Assembly: GCA_021782205.1 (NCBI GenBank)
Contig: JAJXVH010000002.1
Location: forward strand, 1 to 64,000
Direction of reading: 5' to 3'
Length of the DNA stretch: 64,000 bases
Source of the DNA: a bacterium
GTDB lineage: Bacteria > Elusimicrobiota > Elusimicrobia > UBA1565 > UBA9628
Below the pieces are notes generated by a model that had not been told where the DNA came from, did not search any database, and saw only the letters and a program-made list of their open reading frames with translations. Below are positions 8,601 through 15,009 of this stretch, in pieces. A program made the position numbers and the translations under genes. Each line of letters starts with the position of its first letter. Position 1 is the first letter of the stretch.

Positions 8601-10176
8601 GCGCCGCCCACAGCGGCGACGCCGCGCTGGTGCCGCCGATGGCGTTGGCGCAACTGCCGCCGACGCAGACCGCGTAGAAGGAACTGTTGGGGTCGGCGTT
8701 GAGCGAGACGTCGGGCACGTTGCGGTAGGCCGTCGAGTAGAGGGTGCCGACGCCGGATTGGTAGGAGGGAATGGGCCAATACGATCCGTTGGGTCTATCG
8801 GCGATGCCGCCGCCGCCCGCTCCGTAGTTCTGGCAGTTGGCGATGGCGCTGCCTGAACACAGGCTGCCGGGCACGCCGTTCCAGACCGTCTCGGTGATCG
8901 CCCCTCCGACCGTTCCCGAAAGGCTGGTGCCGCCCACGCCGGTGACATAGGGCTGAGAGGCGGGATCGTCGGTGACCAAGGTGTTGGTCGCGTCGATGGA
9001 ACCGGTGACGCTGGCGGCGTCATAGGCACCCTGGTCGCCCGCCGCCGAGAAGATGGACTGCCCCTGCGTCGCCATCTGCTGGAACACCGTCGCCTCCGCG
9101 CTCATGGCGGCGGTTCCTTCATCGTCCTCGTCCAAGCCCCAGGAGGTGCTGACGGCTTTCGCGGCGTCGTCGGCCGCGATCTGCGCGTAGACGTCGACGG
9201 TGGTGGAACTGGGGGCGATGTAGACGGCGATGTTGGCCGCTCCGGAAGACAGCGCCAGCGCCATGTCGATGTCGAGCGCGACCTCACCCATGCCGTTGTC
9301 CGCGCCGGTCGTCGTCTGATCGGGTTGGCCGCCGTTGAGCGTGGTGGAGTTGCACGGATCGCTCTGGTTGGGGCCGCAGAGGTTCGCCTGACCGTCGACG
9401 GCCACGGCCGTCACCGTCGAGTAGGGAGCGGAAAAAAACGTGGTCTCGTAGAGTCCCACATCAGAAGGAGCGAAGCCGTCGTATTCGACAAGCGCCATTT
9501 CCTGGCCAGCGCCGGTCAACTTTCCCGGAGTAAGTCCGTAGATCTTCTTGATGTCGACCGGAGCCAGTTCGCCGCCCGGACCAGTGCCGCCGGAAAGCGT
9601 CCTAGCACCCGCGACGCGCGCGGCGCGGCGCACGTGTGGCTTGGCCGCGCCGCGGTAGTTCGACAGTCCCATCACCGCCAGCAAATGCGGCATGAGCGAA
9701 GCCGGAATCCGGGGGTCGGATTCAGCGGCGCGGAAAATTTGTCCGTCAGGGGCGCGGTAGCGATTCAAAATCAGTCCGAACGCGCCCTGCACCGCGGCCG
9801 CCGAACCGGAAACATGGACGACCAAGTCGTTGGGCGCGGCGGAGGGCGCGACGGCAAGACCCGCCGCGCGCGCGAAGCGCTCCACCGCGCGCCGCTTGGC
9901 CGCGACGCCGAAGAGCGCGCCGAACTGCGCCGGCGTCAAAAAGCTCTTGTTGCGGGGCGCGCCCGGGCCGTAGAGCGCGGCCAGCGTCCGATCCATCTGG
10001 GCCTGGTCCAGGCGCAGGTAGAGGCTGAGCGGGACGTTTTCGTCGGAAGCCGCGCGTCCGAGGAGAGCGGACGCGCGCACGACGCGGGCCACGTGGCCGG
10101 GGAGAACGACCGACCCGGCGGCCGACGAGACGGTCGTCGCGAGAGCCAGAGCGGACGCGATGAAGACAAGCTTCAT
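5674..10176 (-). CDS. Secreted S53 (sedolisin) protease with FN3-like repeats and FlgD-like C-terminus
   Basis: The 1500-residue protein starts with a signal peptide (MKLVFIASALALATTVSSAA). A pro-kumamolisin activation domain follows (about 25-175), then the S53 peptidase domain (about 200-580). Catalytic Glu298 and Asp302 lie in GEVALDIDMAL, and Ser517 in GGTSAASPLWAAL. The calcium-binding end (FNDVTSGNNG, GTGYDNATGWG) is intact, so the enzyme looks active. Seven fibronectin-III-like repeats fill about 590-1240, each with a phrase such as NTTYYARARA. After a further beta-rich stretch, the last 90 residues (ATWDGHNRFGRAAASGTYL) match the FlgD-Ig/type IX sorting type of C-terminal domain. S53 enzymes work at acid pH and self-activate. 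The coupled PorV-like gene supports surface display or secretion. Confidence 0.88.
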   Translation of the reverse strand: MKLVFIASALALATTVSSAAGSVVLPGHVARVVRASALLGRAASDENVPLSLYLRLDQAQMDRTLAALYGPGAPRNKSFLTPAQFGALFGVAAKRRAVERFARAAGLAVAPSAAPNDLVVHVSGSAAAVQGAFGLILNRYRAPDGQIFRAAESDPRIPASLMPHLLAVMGLSNYRGAAKPHVRRAARVAGARTLSGGTGPGGELAPVDIKKIYGLTPGKLTGAGQEMALVEYDGFAPSDVGLYETTFFSAPYSTVTAVAVDGQANLCGPNQSDPCNSTTLNGGQPDQTTTGADNGMGEVALDIDMALALSSGAANIAVYIAPSSTTVDVYAQIAADDAAKAVSTSWGLDEDDEGTAAMSAEATVFQQMATQGQSIFSAAGDQGAYDAASVTGSIDATNTLVTDDPASQPYVTGVGGTSLSGTVGGAITETVWNGVPGSLCSGSAIANCQNYGAGGGGIADRPNGSYWPIPSYQSGVGTLYSTAYRNVPDVSLNADPNSSFYAVCVGGSCANAIGGTSAASPLWAALANLVNQARVAGGYSTLGFANPPLYQLAMGGGSGYAYNFNDVTSGNNGYYNAGTGYDNATGWGSFRADHLIASLSAPETVAVSGLSASTLGISSITWNWTAAANTAYNVYNATAPAQQLGSAIQPPFIRSGLAPDAAAGVIVYPTVDGIQGSAPVSLATATYAEPPTSSPVVVGYTSSATFTYAACSAPPSAQSCSGYAVLVSTDAGFTGTLYSSATPSVGLTSLTLNGLVSGIYYVKLAYANPYGFPSYGPSTTFNTNALIPASPAFSSISATAITFSWSTGGNPPGELYVAQASTAPDYSGALLTQSGTALSQTFNGLASDTSYYFRVQGSGGPFLDAGPQATVAAAPTAVSPAFVAVASTTLVVQWSANGNAADAAYEADISSYATFASFSSADVAATSAAFAGLSANTTYYARARAFGRAGAPTVYVLIGSTLTLAAPPALAAPPFTALSTGSLVAVVNPAGNPAGTRYVFQLSTSPVFATLNAALTTTATDAAFGGLLSNATFYVQVAALNSAGAQTAFSVPAATATLAAMPAAAGAPVAVSSTALALQWSTNGFAPGTSYSAAVSLTASPFTAAASSIAVGGSAVVSGLAPNTTYFAQVAAQSLSSDPNGAPSALGSGSTLAAPVAAAAFQQVFVSTLSVGWTAAAGNEGYRVDLSTSPTFATLSVSVFAPPAASSALVSGLFYDTTYYARVGTLNWQGAADYFSAAGSTTTGAPTLSTGTSGAGNLVLFLPLSPPLISLTVTIPAGAFAAGTTASAIEGFFGTPLTTLSGAGSNESAITPAGPQAAFCVSGASTCLYSGGPQPSAPVLFSVAYNPGQLPAGDAESALQLMRYDPAAGQWTIVASHDVASAHVLTAYTTHFSLFAPFFMTAATTGDLSPVQIFPQPWELGAPGSPYYANVLTFSNLPAGAQVKLFTLSGELVWEGSSSAFGVATWDGHNRFGRAAASGTYLCAISSGGTRRLRRVVLIR

Positions 10177-10210
10177 GTCGTGCGAGTCCCGGCGGCGCGC
10201 CGGCCGGTGT

Positions 10211-10894
10211 TTAATCCAATTTTTCGGCGGAGATCAGGCCCAGATCGATGCCCTTGACGACGGCCTCGGTGCGGTTGGACGCGCCCAGCTTCTGGAACAT
10301 GCTGTTGAGGTGGTTCTTGACCGTCTTGACGCTGCACTCGAGAGCCGCCGCGATCTCCTTGTTGGACTGCCCGCGGCCGAGCAAAGCCAGGACCTTGATC
10401 TCGGTCTTGGTCAGCGCCACGATGGAGCCCGGGCTGCCGCCCGCGCCGATGTTGCGCAGGCCGTCGATGAGCTTGCTCATCACGGGCTGGGGGATCATCA
10501 CGCCCTGGTTGGCGAAGGTCTTGAGCGCGTTGACCAGTTCCGCGGCCGGCAGCATTTTGGACAGATAGCCGTTGGCGCCGGCCTGGATGGCCTCCATCAC
10601 GTGCGCCTCGTCCTCGTAGCCGGACAGGATCAGCACGTTCGTGTTCGGGCACTCCTTGTGAATCTGGCGCGTGGCCTCGATGCCGTCCATGTGCGGCAGC
10701 TTGATATCAAGGAGGATCACGTTGGGCTTGAGCTTCTTGACCAGGCGCAGCGCGTCGCGCCCGTCGGCGGCCTCGCCGATGACCGAGATATTTTTCTCGT
10801 CGCTGAGCAGGTCCTTGATGCCCTCGCGGAACAACGTCTGGTCGTCCGCGATGACGACCGTGATCTTCTTCGCCGCCGTTTTCGCCTTGGCCAC
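10211..10894 (-). CDS. NarL/LuxR-family response regulator
   Basis: I choose the GTG at 10894 because AAGGAG lies 7 bases upstream; the track start is 15 codons earlier and unsupported. The 227-residue protein has a receiver domain (about 10-128) with acidic pair ADDQ, phosphoacceptor Asp63 in ILLDIKL, Ser in LILSGY and Lys in YLSKML. A GerE/LuxR DNA-binding helix-turn-helix follows (about 160-220; LTKTEIKVLALLGRGQSNKEIA, VKTVKNHL). It is a transcription factor, cytoplasmic. No kinase is adjacent. It ends 34 bases before the S53 protease gene on the same strand and could be cotranscribed with and control it. Confidence 0.9.
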   Translation of the reverse strand: MAKAKTAAKKITVVIADDQTLFREGIKDLLSDEKNISVIGEAADGRDALRLVKKLKPNVILLDIKLPHMDGIEATRQIHKECPNTNVLILSGYEDEAHVMEAIQAGANGYLSKMLPAAELVNALKTFANQGVMIPQPVMSKLIDGLRNIGAGGSPGSIVALTKTEIKVLALLGRGQSNKEIAAALECSVKTVKNHLNSMFQKLGASNRTEAVVKGIDLGLISAEKLD

Positions 10895-10934
10895 GCGTGG
10901 TCTCCTTGTACTCTGCCGCTGATGACGACGCGCG

Positions 10935-10940
10935 ATCATA
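10935..10940 (-). promoter_or_regulatory. Possible -10 box of the response regulator
   Basis: Read on the minus strand the sequence is TATGAT, 40 bases before the GTG start and so compatible with a normal leader carrying the AAGGAG site. No convincing -35 box is visible. It lies back to back with the tRNA promoter. Confidence 0.4.
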
Positions 10941-10979
10941 CATAATTTCGCGCCGCGCTGGCCCCGCGACGCGCGCTTG

Positions 10980-10988
10980 TGCTAAAAT
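10980..10988 (+). promoter_or_regulatory. Extended -10 promoter of tRNA-Met
   Basis: TG-C-TAAAAT ends 14 bases before the first tRNA base, the right place for a short tRNA leader. The -35 position is GC-rich and unlike the consensus, but an extended -10 can work without one. The same TG-n-TAnnnT form recurs at other genes in the window. Confidence 0.6.
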
Positions 10989-11002
10989 GCCCCCGGCTTT
11001 TC

Positions 11003-11074
11003 GGCGCGGTAGCTCAGTGGTAGAGCGGAGGTTTCATAAGCCTCATGTCGGCAGTTCGATCCTGCCCCGCGCCA
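11003..11074 (+). tRNA. tRNA-Met (anticodon CAT), elongator type or tRNA-Ile2
   Basis: A full cloverleaf can be drawn: acceptor GGCGCGG/CCGCGCC, D arm GCTC-AGTGGTA-GAGC, anticodon stem GAGGT/GCCTC with loop TTCATAA, and T arm GGCAG-TTCGATC-CTGCC, with discriminator A. The anticodon is CAT. The paired G1-C72 end argues against the initiator, so it is elongator Met, or an Ile2 tRNA if the C is changed to lysidine. The 3' CCA is not encoded. Confidence 0.93.
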
Positions 11075-11085
11075 ATCTTCGTAAG

Positions 11086-11121
11086 ACCCGCGGACATTGA
11101 TCCAGATCAATGTCCGCGGGT
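11086..11121 (+). terminator. Perfect 16-bp hairpin after tRNA-Met (possible terminator)
   Basis: ACCCGCGGACATTGAT and its exact reverse complement are separated by CCAG, making a very strong stem 11 bases after the tRNA. No T tract follows (TCCGCTTTCGG), so it is not a classic intrinsic terminator. It could end the tRNA transcript with help, protect its 3' end, or be part of the leader of the histone-fold gene that starts 57 bases later. Confidence 0.5.
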
Positions 11122-11178
11122 TCCGCTTTCGGTCTAATGCGTCGACTTTCACCACACATTCCGCGCGGAGGAATTCCG

Positions 11179-11361
11179 ATGGCCGAGACCCTCGTCGTCG
11201 TCAGCAAGGTCAAGAAGCTCGTGAAGGACGCCGGGCTGCGCACCGGCGGAGACTACGTCGACGCGCTGTCCGCCAAAATCGCCGGCATGATCACCGCCTC
11301 GGTGCAGAAAGTGCAGGCCGACGGCAAGAAAAAGACCCTGAGCGCCGAAGACCTTCTTTAA
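11179..11361 (+). CDS. Bacterial histone-fold protein (single short histone fold, HBb-like)
   Basis: The start is the ATG at 11179 with GGAGGAA just upstream; the longer track ORF runs back through the hairpin. The 60-residue product has little besides a histone fold: helix 1 (SKVKKLVKDAG), the loop LRTGGD, the long helix 2 (YVDALSAKIAGMITASVQKV), then DGKKKTLSAEDLL. That last stretch copies the loop 2/helix 3 pattern of archaeal histones (GRKTikaeD), with Thr53 and Asp57 in the expected places. It is Lys-rich and so should bind DNA. Known relatives include the short bacterial histones such as the abundant Bdellovibrio nucleoid protein. It stands alone between the tRNA hairpin and midA, 12 bases before the latter. 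A role in nucleoid packing is inferred. Confidence 0.85.
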   Translation: MAETLVVVSKVKKLVKDAGLRTGGDYVDALSAKIAGMITASVQKVQADGKKKTLSAEDLL

Positions 11362-11373
11362 AAAGACGGCCTG

Positions 11374-12372
11374 ATGCCCACCTTTCGGGACTTCATGGAG
11401 TCGGCCCTCTATGACCGCGACACGGGCTTTTACACCGTGCGCGAAAAGACCGCCGATTTCTACACCGCCCCGGAGCTGCACCCCGCGTTCGGCGCCGTGG
11501 TGGCCGACCGTGTCGCCGCGCTCCTGCGCCGCGCGCGCGCGGCCAATCCCCGCGCGCGCCTGAGCCTGGTCGAGGCCGGCGCCGGCGACGGTACGCTGGC
11601 CGCGCAGATGGTCAGAAGACTGCGCGAGGGCCACGGCGACGTCGCCGCGGATCTGAGCGTCGTTCTGGTGGAACGCTCGCGCCGCGACCTGACCGAGGCG
11701 GCGCGCCGCGTCACCGCGTTCGGCCTGCCCGTCGACGCCTGCACCGGCCTGGACCGTCTGCCCGCCTTCACCGGCGTGCTGGTCTCCAACGAGCTGATCG
11801 ACGCCCTGCCCGCGCACCTGCTGGTCAAGAGCGGCGGAAAAATGCGCGAGTTGTACGTCGACGAGGGCCGCGAAGCGATCGGCCCGCTCTCGACGCCCGA
11901 GCTGGCCGCGGCCGCCGACACGATCGCCCCCGCTCTGGAAGAGGGGGGACGTCACGCCGTCAGCCTGGAGGCGCGCCTCTGGATGACGGAGGCCGCCCGG
12001 CGCCTTTCGTCGGGCTTCATCGTCACGTTCGATTACGGCAAGCGTTTTTCAGACCTCACGCCCAACGTCCCGCGCGCCTACCGCGCCCACCGTCTGGAGT
12101 CCGACCTGATCGAAGCGCCCGGCACGAAGGACCTCACCGTGCCCGCGGACTTCGGCGCGCTCATCGACGCCGGCGCCGCGGCGGGGCTGGAGCTTGAGAA
12201 CTACGAGAGCCTCTCGCGCTTTTTGATCGACGGCGGCATCGAGCGCTGGCTTGCCGCCGCGGCCGGCGACGGCCCCGAGGCGTACGCCGAGCGCGCCCGC
12301 CTGAAGACTTTGTTCCACCCCGAGGGGATGGGCGAGGCCTTCAAGGTTCTTATACAGAGGAAAGCGATATGA
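11374..12372 (+). CDS. midA: MidA/NDUFAF7-family SAM-dependent methyltransferase
   Basis: The 332-residue protein has the family N-terminus (FMESALYDRDTGFYT, then DFYTAPELHPAFG), a SAM-binding motif I (VEAGAGDGTLA, about residues 66-76) and the typical SNELIDALPAHL, followed by FIVTFDYG. The mitochondrial homologue NDUFAF7 dimethylates an arginine of the complex I 49-kDa subunit and is needed for assembly. Here the stop overlaps the start of nuoA (ATGATGA), so the gene is translationally coupled to complex I genes, and the target arginine is conserved in NuoD. The likely role is methylation of NuoD; that substrate is inferred from homology and context. No clear ribosome-binding site precedes its ATG. 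Confidence 0.85.
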   Translation: MPTFRDFMESALYDRDTGFYTVREKTADFYTAPELHPAFGAVVADRVAALLRRARAANPRARLSLVEAGAGDGTLAAQMVRRLREGHGDVAADLSVVLVERSRRDLTEAARRVTAFGLPVDACTGLDRLPAFTGVLVSNELIDALPAHLLVKSGGKMRELYVDEGREAIGPLSTPELAAAADTIAPALEEGGRHAVSLEARLWMTEAARRLSSGFIVTFDYGKRFSDLTPNVPRAYRAHRLESDLIEAPGTKDLTVPADFGALIDAGAAAGLELENYESLSRFLIDGGIERWLAAAAGDGPEAYAERARLKTLFHPEGMGEAFKVLIQRKAI

Positions 12373-12725
12373 TGAACGCCTACGCCGTGGTGTTCGCCTT
12401 CGTGATCGTCGGCGTCGGCTTCGCCGCGGTCACGCTTCTGGCCGCCAAGGTTCTGCGCCCGAGCGTGCCCTACGCGCGCAAGGAAAGCACCTACGAGTGC
12501 GGCATCCCCGCCACGGGCTCAAGCGAAGTCAAGCTCAACATCCGTTTTCACACGTACGCGCTCTTGTTCGTGCTGTTTGACGTGGAGGTTCTCTACGTCT
12601 TCCCGTGGGCGGTCGTCTCACGCGGATTGGGCGCGCCGGCCCTCGTGGAAATGGGAGCGTTCTTGGCGATCCTGGCGCTGGGGCTGGCGTTCGCCTGGCG
12701 CAAGGGCGCGCTGAGCTGGGAGTAA
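12369..12725 (+). CDS. nuoA: NADH-quinone oxidoreductase subunit A
   Basis: This 118-residue membrane subunit has three transmembrane helices and the family motif KESTYECGIPATGSS, with the conserved Cys of the loop near the quinone channel, then FHTYALLFVLFDVEVLYVFPW. It is part of the membrane arm of complex I at the junction with the peripheral arm. It overlaps the upstream methyltransferase by four bases and is followed 3 bases later by nuoB. It is the first gene of the nuo series. Confidence 0.95.
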   Translation: MMNAYAVVFAFVIVGVGFAAVTLLAAKVLRPSVPYARKESTYECGIPATGSSEVKLNIRFHTYALLFVLFDVEVLYVFPWAVVSRGLGAPALVEMGAFLAILALGLAFAWRKGALSWE

Positions 12726-12728
12726 GAC

Positions 12729-13280
12729 ATGGGCATGATACTTGAGAAGCTGCCGGGACTGACGAAGGGACTGCCGGGCGGGGAGCTGGTGCTGACCACC
12801 GCCGATTATCTCATCGACCTGGGCCGACGCCAGTCGATGTGGCCCATGACCTTCGGCCTGGCCTGCTGCGCTATCGAGATGATGGCCTCCTACGCCTCGC
12901 GCCTGGACTTCGACCGCATGGGCGTCATCCCGCGCGCCAGCCCCCGACAGGCCGACGTCATGATCGTGGCCGGCACCGTCTGCAAGAAGATGGCCGACCC
13001 GATCCTTGAAATCTACCACCAGATGCCCGAGCCGCGCTTCGTCATCTCCATGGGCTCCTGCGCCAACTGCGGCGGCCCCTACTATGACTCGTATTCCGTG
13101 GTGAAAGGCGTGGACCGCATCGTGCCCGTGGACGTCTACATCGCCGGCTGTCCGCCGCGGCCCGAGGCGCTTCAGTACGCGGTGATCAAGCTCCAGGAAA
13201 AGATCAAGCGTATGTCGCTGGCCAAGGAAGGCCTGGCCACGCCGCAGATGGAGAAGGGCAGCCGCCCGTTCGGAGCCTAG
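12729..13280 (+). CDS. nuoB: NADH-quinone oxidoreductase subunit B
   Basis: The 183-residue protein carries the ligands of the N2 iron-sulfur cluster: Cys46-Cys47 in [11 protein letters not shown], the Cys of MGSCANCGG and that of [11 protein letters not shown]2 passes electrons to quinone at the junction with NuoD and NuoH. Length and motif order are normal. It ends 2 bases before nuoC. Confidence 0.96.
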   Translation: MGMILEKLPGLTKGLPGGELVLTTADYLIDLGRRQSMWPMTFGLACCAIEMMASYASRLDFDRMGVIPRASPRQADVMIVAGTVCKKMADPILEIYHQMPEPRFVISMGSCANCGGPYYDSYSVVKGVDRIVPVDVYIAGCPPRPEALQYAVIKLQEKIKRMSLAKEGLATPQMEKGSRPFGA

Positions 13281-13282
13281 CC

Positions 13283-13849
13283 ATGACCCAGGACGAACTC
13301 TTCGCCAAGATCGCGGCGCGTTTTCCAAAAATCGAGAAGGCCGCGGTGCCGGTCAAGGACTATCTGACCGTGCGCCTACCTTCAAAGGACGATCTCCTGC
13401 CGCTGGCGCAGTGGCTCAAGACGTCGGGCTTCGACTACCTGGACATGCTCACCGGCACGGACTTCCTCGGACCCGTGGACATGAAGGGCTACATCCGCCA
13501 GCAGAACTTCAACGTGTTCCTGCCCGACGGCGCCACGCCGGAAATCGAGTCGGCCGCCACTCCCGGCTACGCCTATAAGCCCGTCCTCGACCTGCTCTGG
13601 TCGTTCGTGTCGATCAAGGAGCGTGCGCGTGTGATCGTCAAGCTGGAGGTGCCGCGCGACGCGGCCCGCGTTCCCAGCTTGGCGGGACTGTTCAAGACCG
13701 CCGACTGGCAGGAGCGCGAGACGTTCGACCTGCTGGGCGTGACCTATGAGGGCCATCCGAACCTGGTGAAGATCCTCACCCCCGATTTCCTGCAGGGCCA
13801 TCCCCTGCGCAAGGATTACGCGCACGTCAAGGACCGCTTCGATGACTGA
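13283..13849 (+). CDS. nuoC: NADH-quinone oxidoreductase subunit C
   Basis: The 188-residue peripheral-arm subunit is recognised by its C-terminal signature: [21 protein letters not shown], followed by [12 protein letters not shown]. It is separate from NuoD, not fused as in some proteobacteria. It lies 2 bases after nuoB. A 44-base gap with two alternative hairpins separates it from nuoD, the only sizeable gap in the first half of the operon. Confidence 0.95.
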   Translation: MTQDELFAKIAARFPKIEKAAVPVKDYLTVRLPSKDDLLPLAQWLKTSGFDYLDMLTGTDFLGPVDMKGYIRQQNFNVFLPDGATPEIESAATPGYAYKPVLDLLWSFVSIKERARVIVKLEVPRDAARVPSLAGLFKTADWQERETFDLLGVTYEGHPNLVKILTPDFLQGHPLRKDYAHVKDRFDD

Positions 13850-13862
13850 GCCTCGCGATGTA

Positions 13863-13895
13863 ATGGTCGCGTCCATCGCCTTGGGAGGCGACCAT
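13863..13895 (+). promoter_or_regulatory. Two alternative hairpins over the nuoD ribosome-binding site
   Basis: ATGGTCGC (13863-13870) pairs with GCGACCAT (13888-13895), which includes the first two bases of the nuoD start codon. Alternatively TCGCCT (13876-13881) pairs with AGGCGA (13886-13891) and covers half of the GGGAGG ribosome-binding site. The two structures exclude each other. They may control how much NuoD is made, but this rests on sequence pairing only. Confidence 0.35.
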
Positions 13896-15009
13896 GACTA
13901 ACGCCGCCGAATTGAAGACGGACCAGCTCTTCATCAACATGGGTCCCCAGCACCCGTCCACGCACGGCGTGCTGCGCATCGGCCTGACCATCGAAGGCGA
14001 GGTCATCGTCAAGGCCGTGCCGGACATCGGCTACCTGCACCGCGGCACGGAGAAGCTGGCCGAGGTGCGCAACTACCACCACTGCGTCGTGCTGACCGAC
14101 CGCTGGGACTACGTCTCGGCCATGCCCAACAACCTGGTCTTCTGCCTGTCGGCCGAGAAGCTCATGGGGCTCAAGGTGCCGCCGCGCGCCGACGCCCTGC
14201 GCGTGATCTCCTGCGAGCTCAACCGCATCGCCAGCCACCTCCTGTTCTTCGGCACCTACGGCATCGACACGGGCGCGTTCACGCCGTTTCTCTACGCGTT
14301 TCGCGAGCGCGAGATGGTGCTGGACCTCTTCGAGATGCTCTGCGGCGCGCGCCTGACCTACAACTACATCCGCCTGGGCGGCGTGATGGTGGACGCCTCG
14401 CCCGAGTGGCGGACGCGGCTGGCGGAGTTCGTGGAGTATTTCAAGCCGCGCCTGGACGAATACGACACTTTGCTCTCCTTCAACCCCATCTTCATGGCGC
14501 GCACCCAGGGCGTGGGACGGCTCAGCGCCGAGGAAGCCGTCAACTGGGGGCTGTCCGGCCCCAACCTGCGCGCCTCCGGCGTGGACTACGACGTGCGCAA
14601 GCACGACCCCTACTGCGGCTACGAGAACTATGAATTCGAGGTGCCGTTGGGCGCCGAGGGCTCGTGCTGGGACCGCTACTTCTGCCGCGTGCGCGAGATG
14701 CGCCAATCCGTGCGCATCATCGAGCAAGCCTTGGCCAAACTGCCCGAAGGCCCCACCATGGCCACGGGCGTGGCCAAGATCCCCAAGCCCGCGGCCGGCG
14801 AGGCCTACGCGCACGTCGAGGCCTCGCGCGGCGAACTGGGCATCTACCTGGTCAGCGACGGCGGCATTTCGCCCTTCCGCATGCACGTGCGCGCGCCGTC
14901 GTTCGTGAACCTGGCGATGCTTGAGAAGACCCTCGTCGGCATGAAGGTGGCCGACGTGATCGCCGTGCTGGGCTCGATCGACATCGTGCTCGGCGAGGTG
15001 GACCGATGA
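13894..15009 (+). CDS. nuoD: NADH-quinone oxidoreductase subunit D
   Basis: The 371-residue subunit forms the quinone site with NuoB. It has the family N-terminus GPQHPSTHGVLR, then GYLHRGTEKL, and ends with IVLGEVDR. It lacks the nickel-binding Cys pairs of hydrogenase large subunits, so this is true complex I and not a group 4 hydrogenase. Arg50 in GYLHRGTEK lines up, by my recollection, with the arginine of mitochondrial NDUFS2 that NDUFAF7 methylates. A ribosome-binding site GGGAGG precedes the ATG. It overlaps nuoH by four bases. Confidence 0.96.
   Translation: MTNAAELKTDQLFINMGPQHPSTHGVLRIGLTIEGEVIVKAVPDIGYLHRGTEKLAEVRNYHHCVVLTDRWDYVSAMPNNLVFCLSAEKLMGLKVPPRADALRVISCELNRIASHLLFFGTYGIDTGAFTPFLYAFREREMVLDLFEMLCGARLTYNYIRLGGVMVDASPEWRTRLAEFVEYFKPRLDEYDTLLSFNPIFMARTQGVGRLSAEEAVNWGLSGPNLRASGVDYDVRKHDPYCGYENYEFEVPLGAEGSCWDRYFCRVREMRQSVRIIEQALAKLPEGPTMATGVAKIPKPAAGEAYAHVEASRGELGIYLVSDGGISPFRMHVRAPSFVNLAMLEKTLVGMKVADVIAVLGSIDIVLGEVDR

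Noticed and set aside
5770-8856. 1028-residue plus-strand ORF
   Set aside because: It is the antisense of the S53 protease gene: Arg/Gly-rich, without domains, a typical high-GC shadow.
13894-15009. Group 4 hydrogenase large subunit instead of NuoD
   Set aside because: No nickel-binding CxxC pairs at either end; a quinone-site NuoD signature is present.
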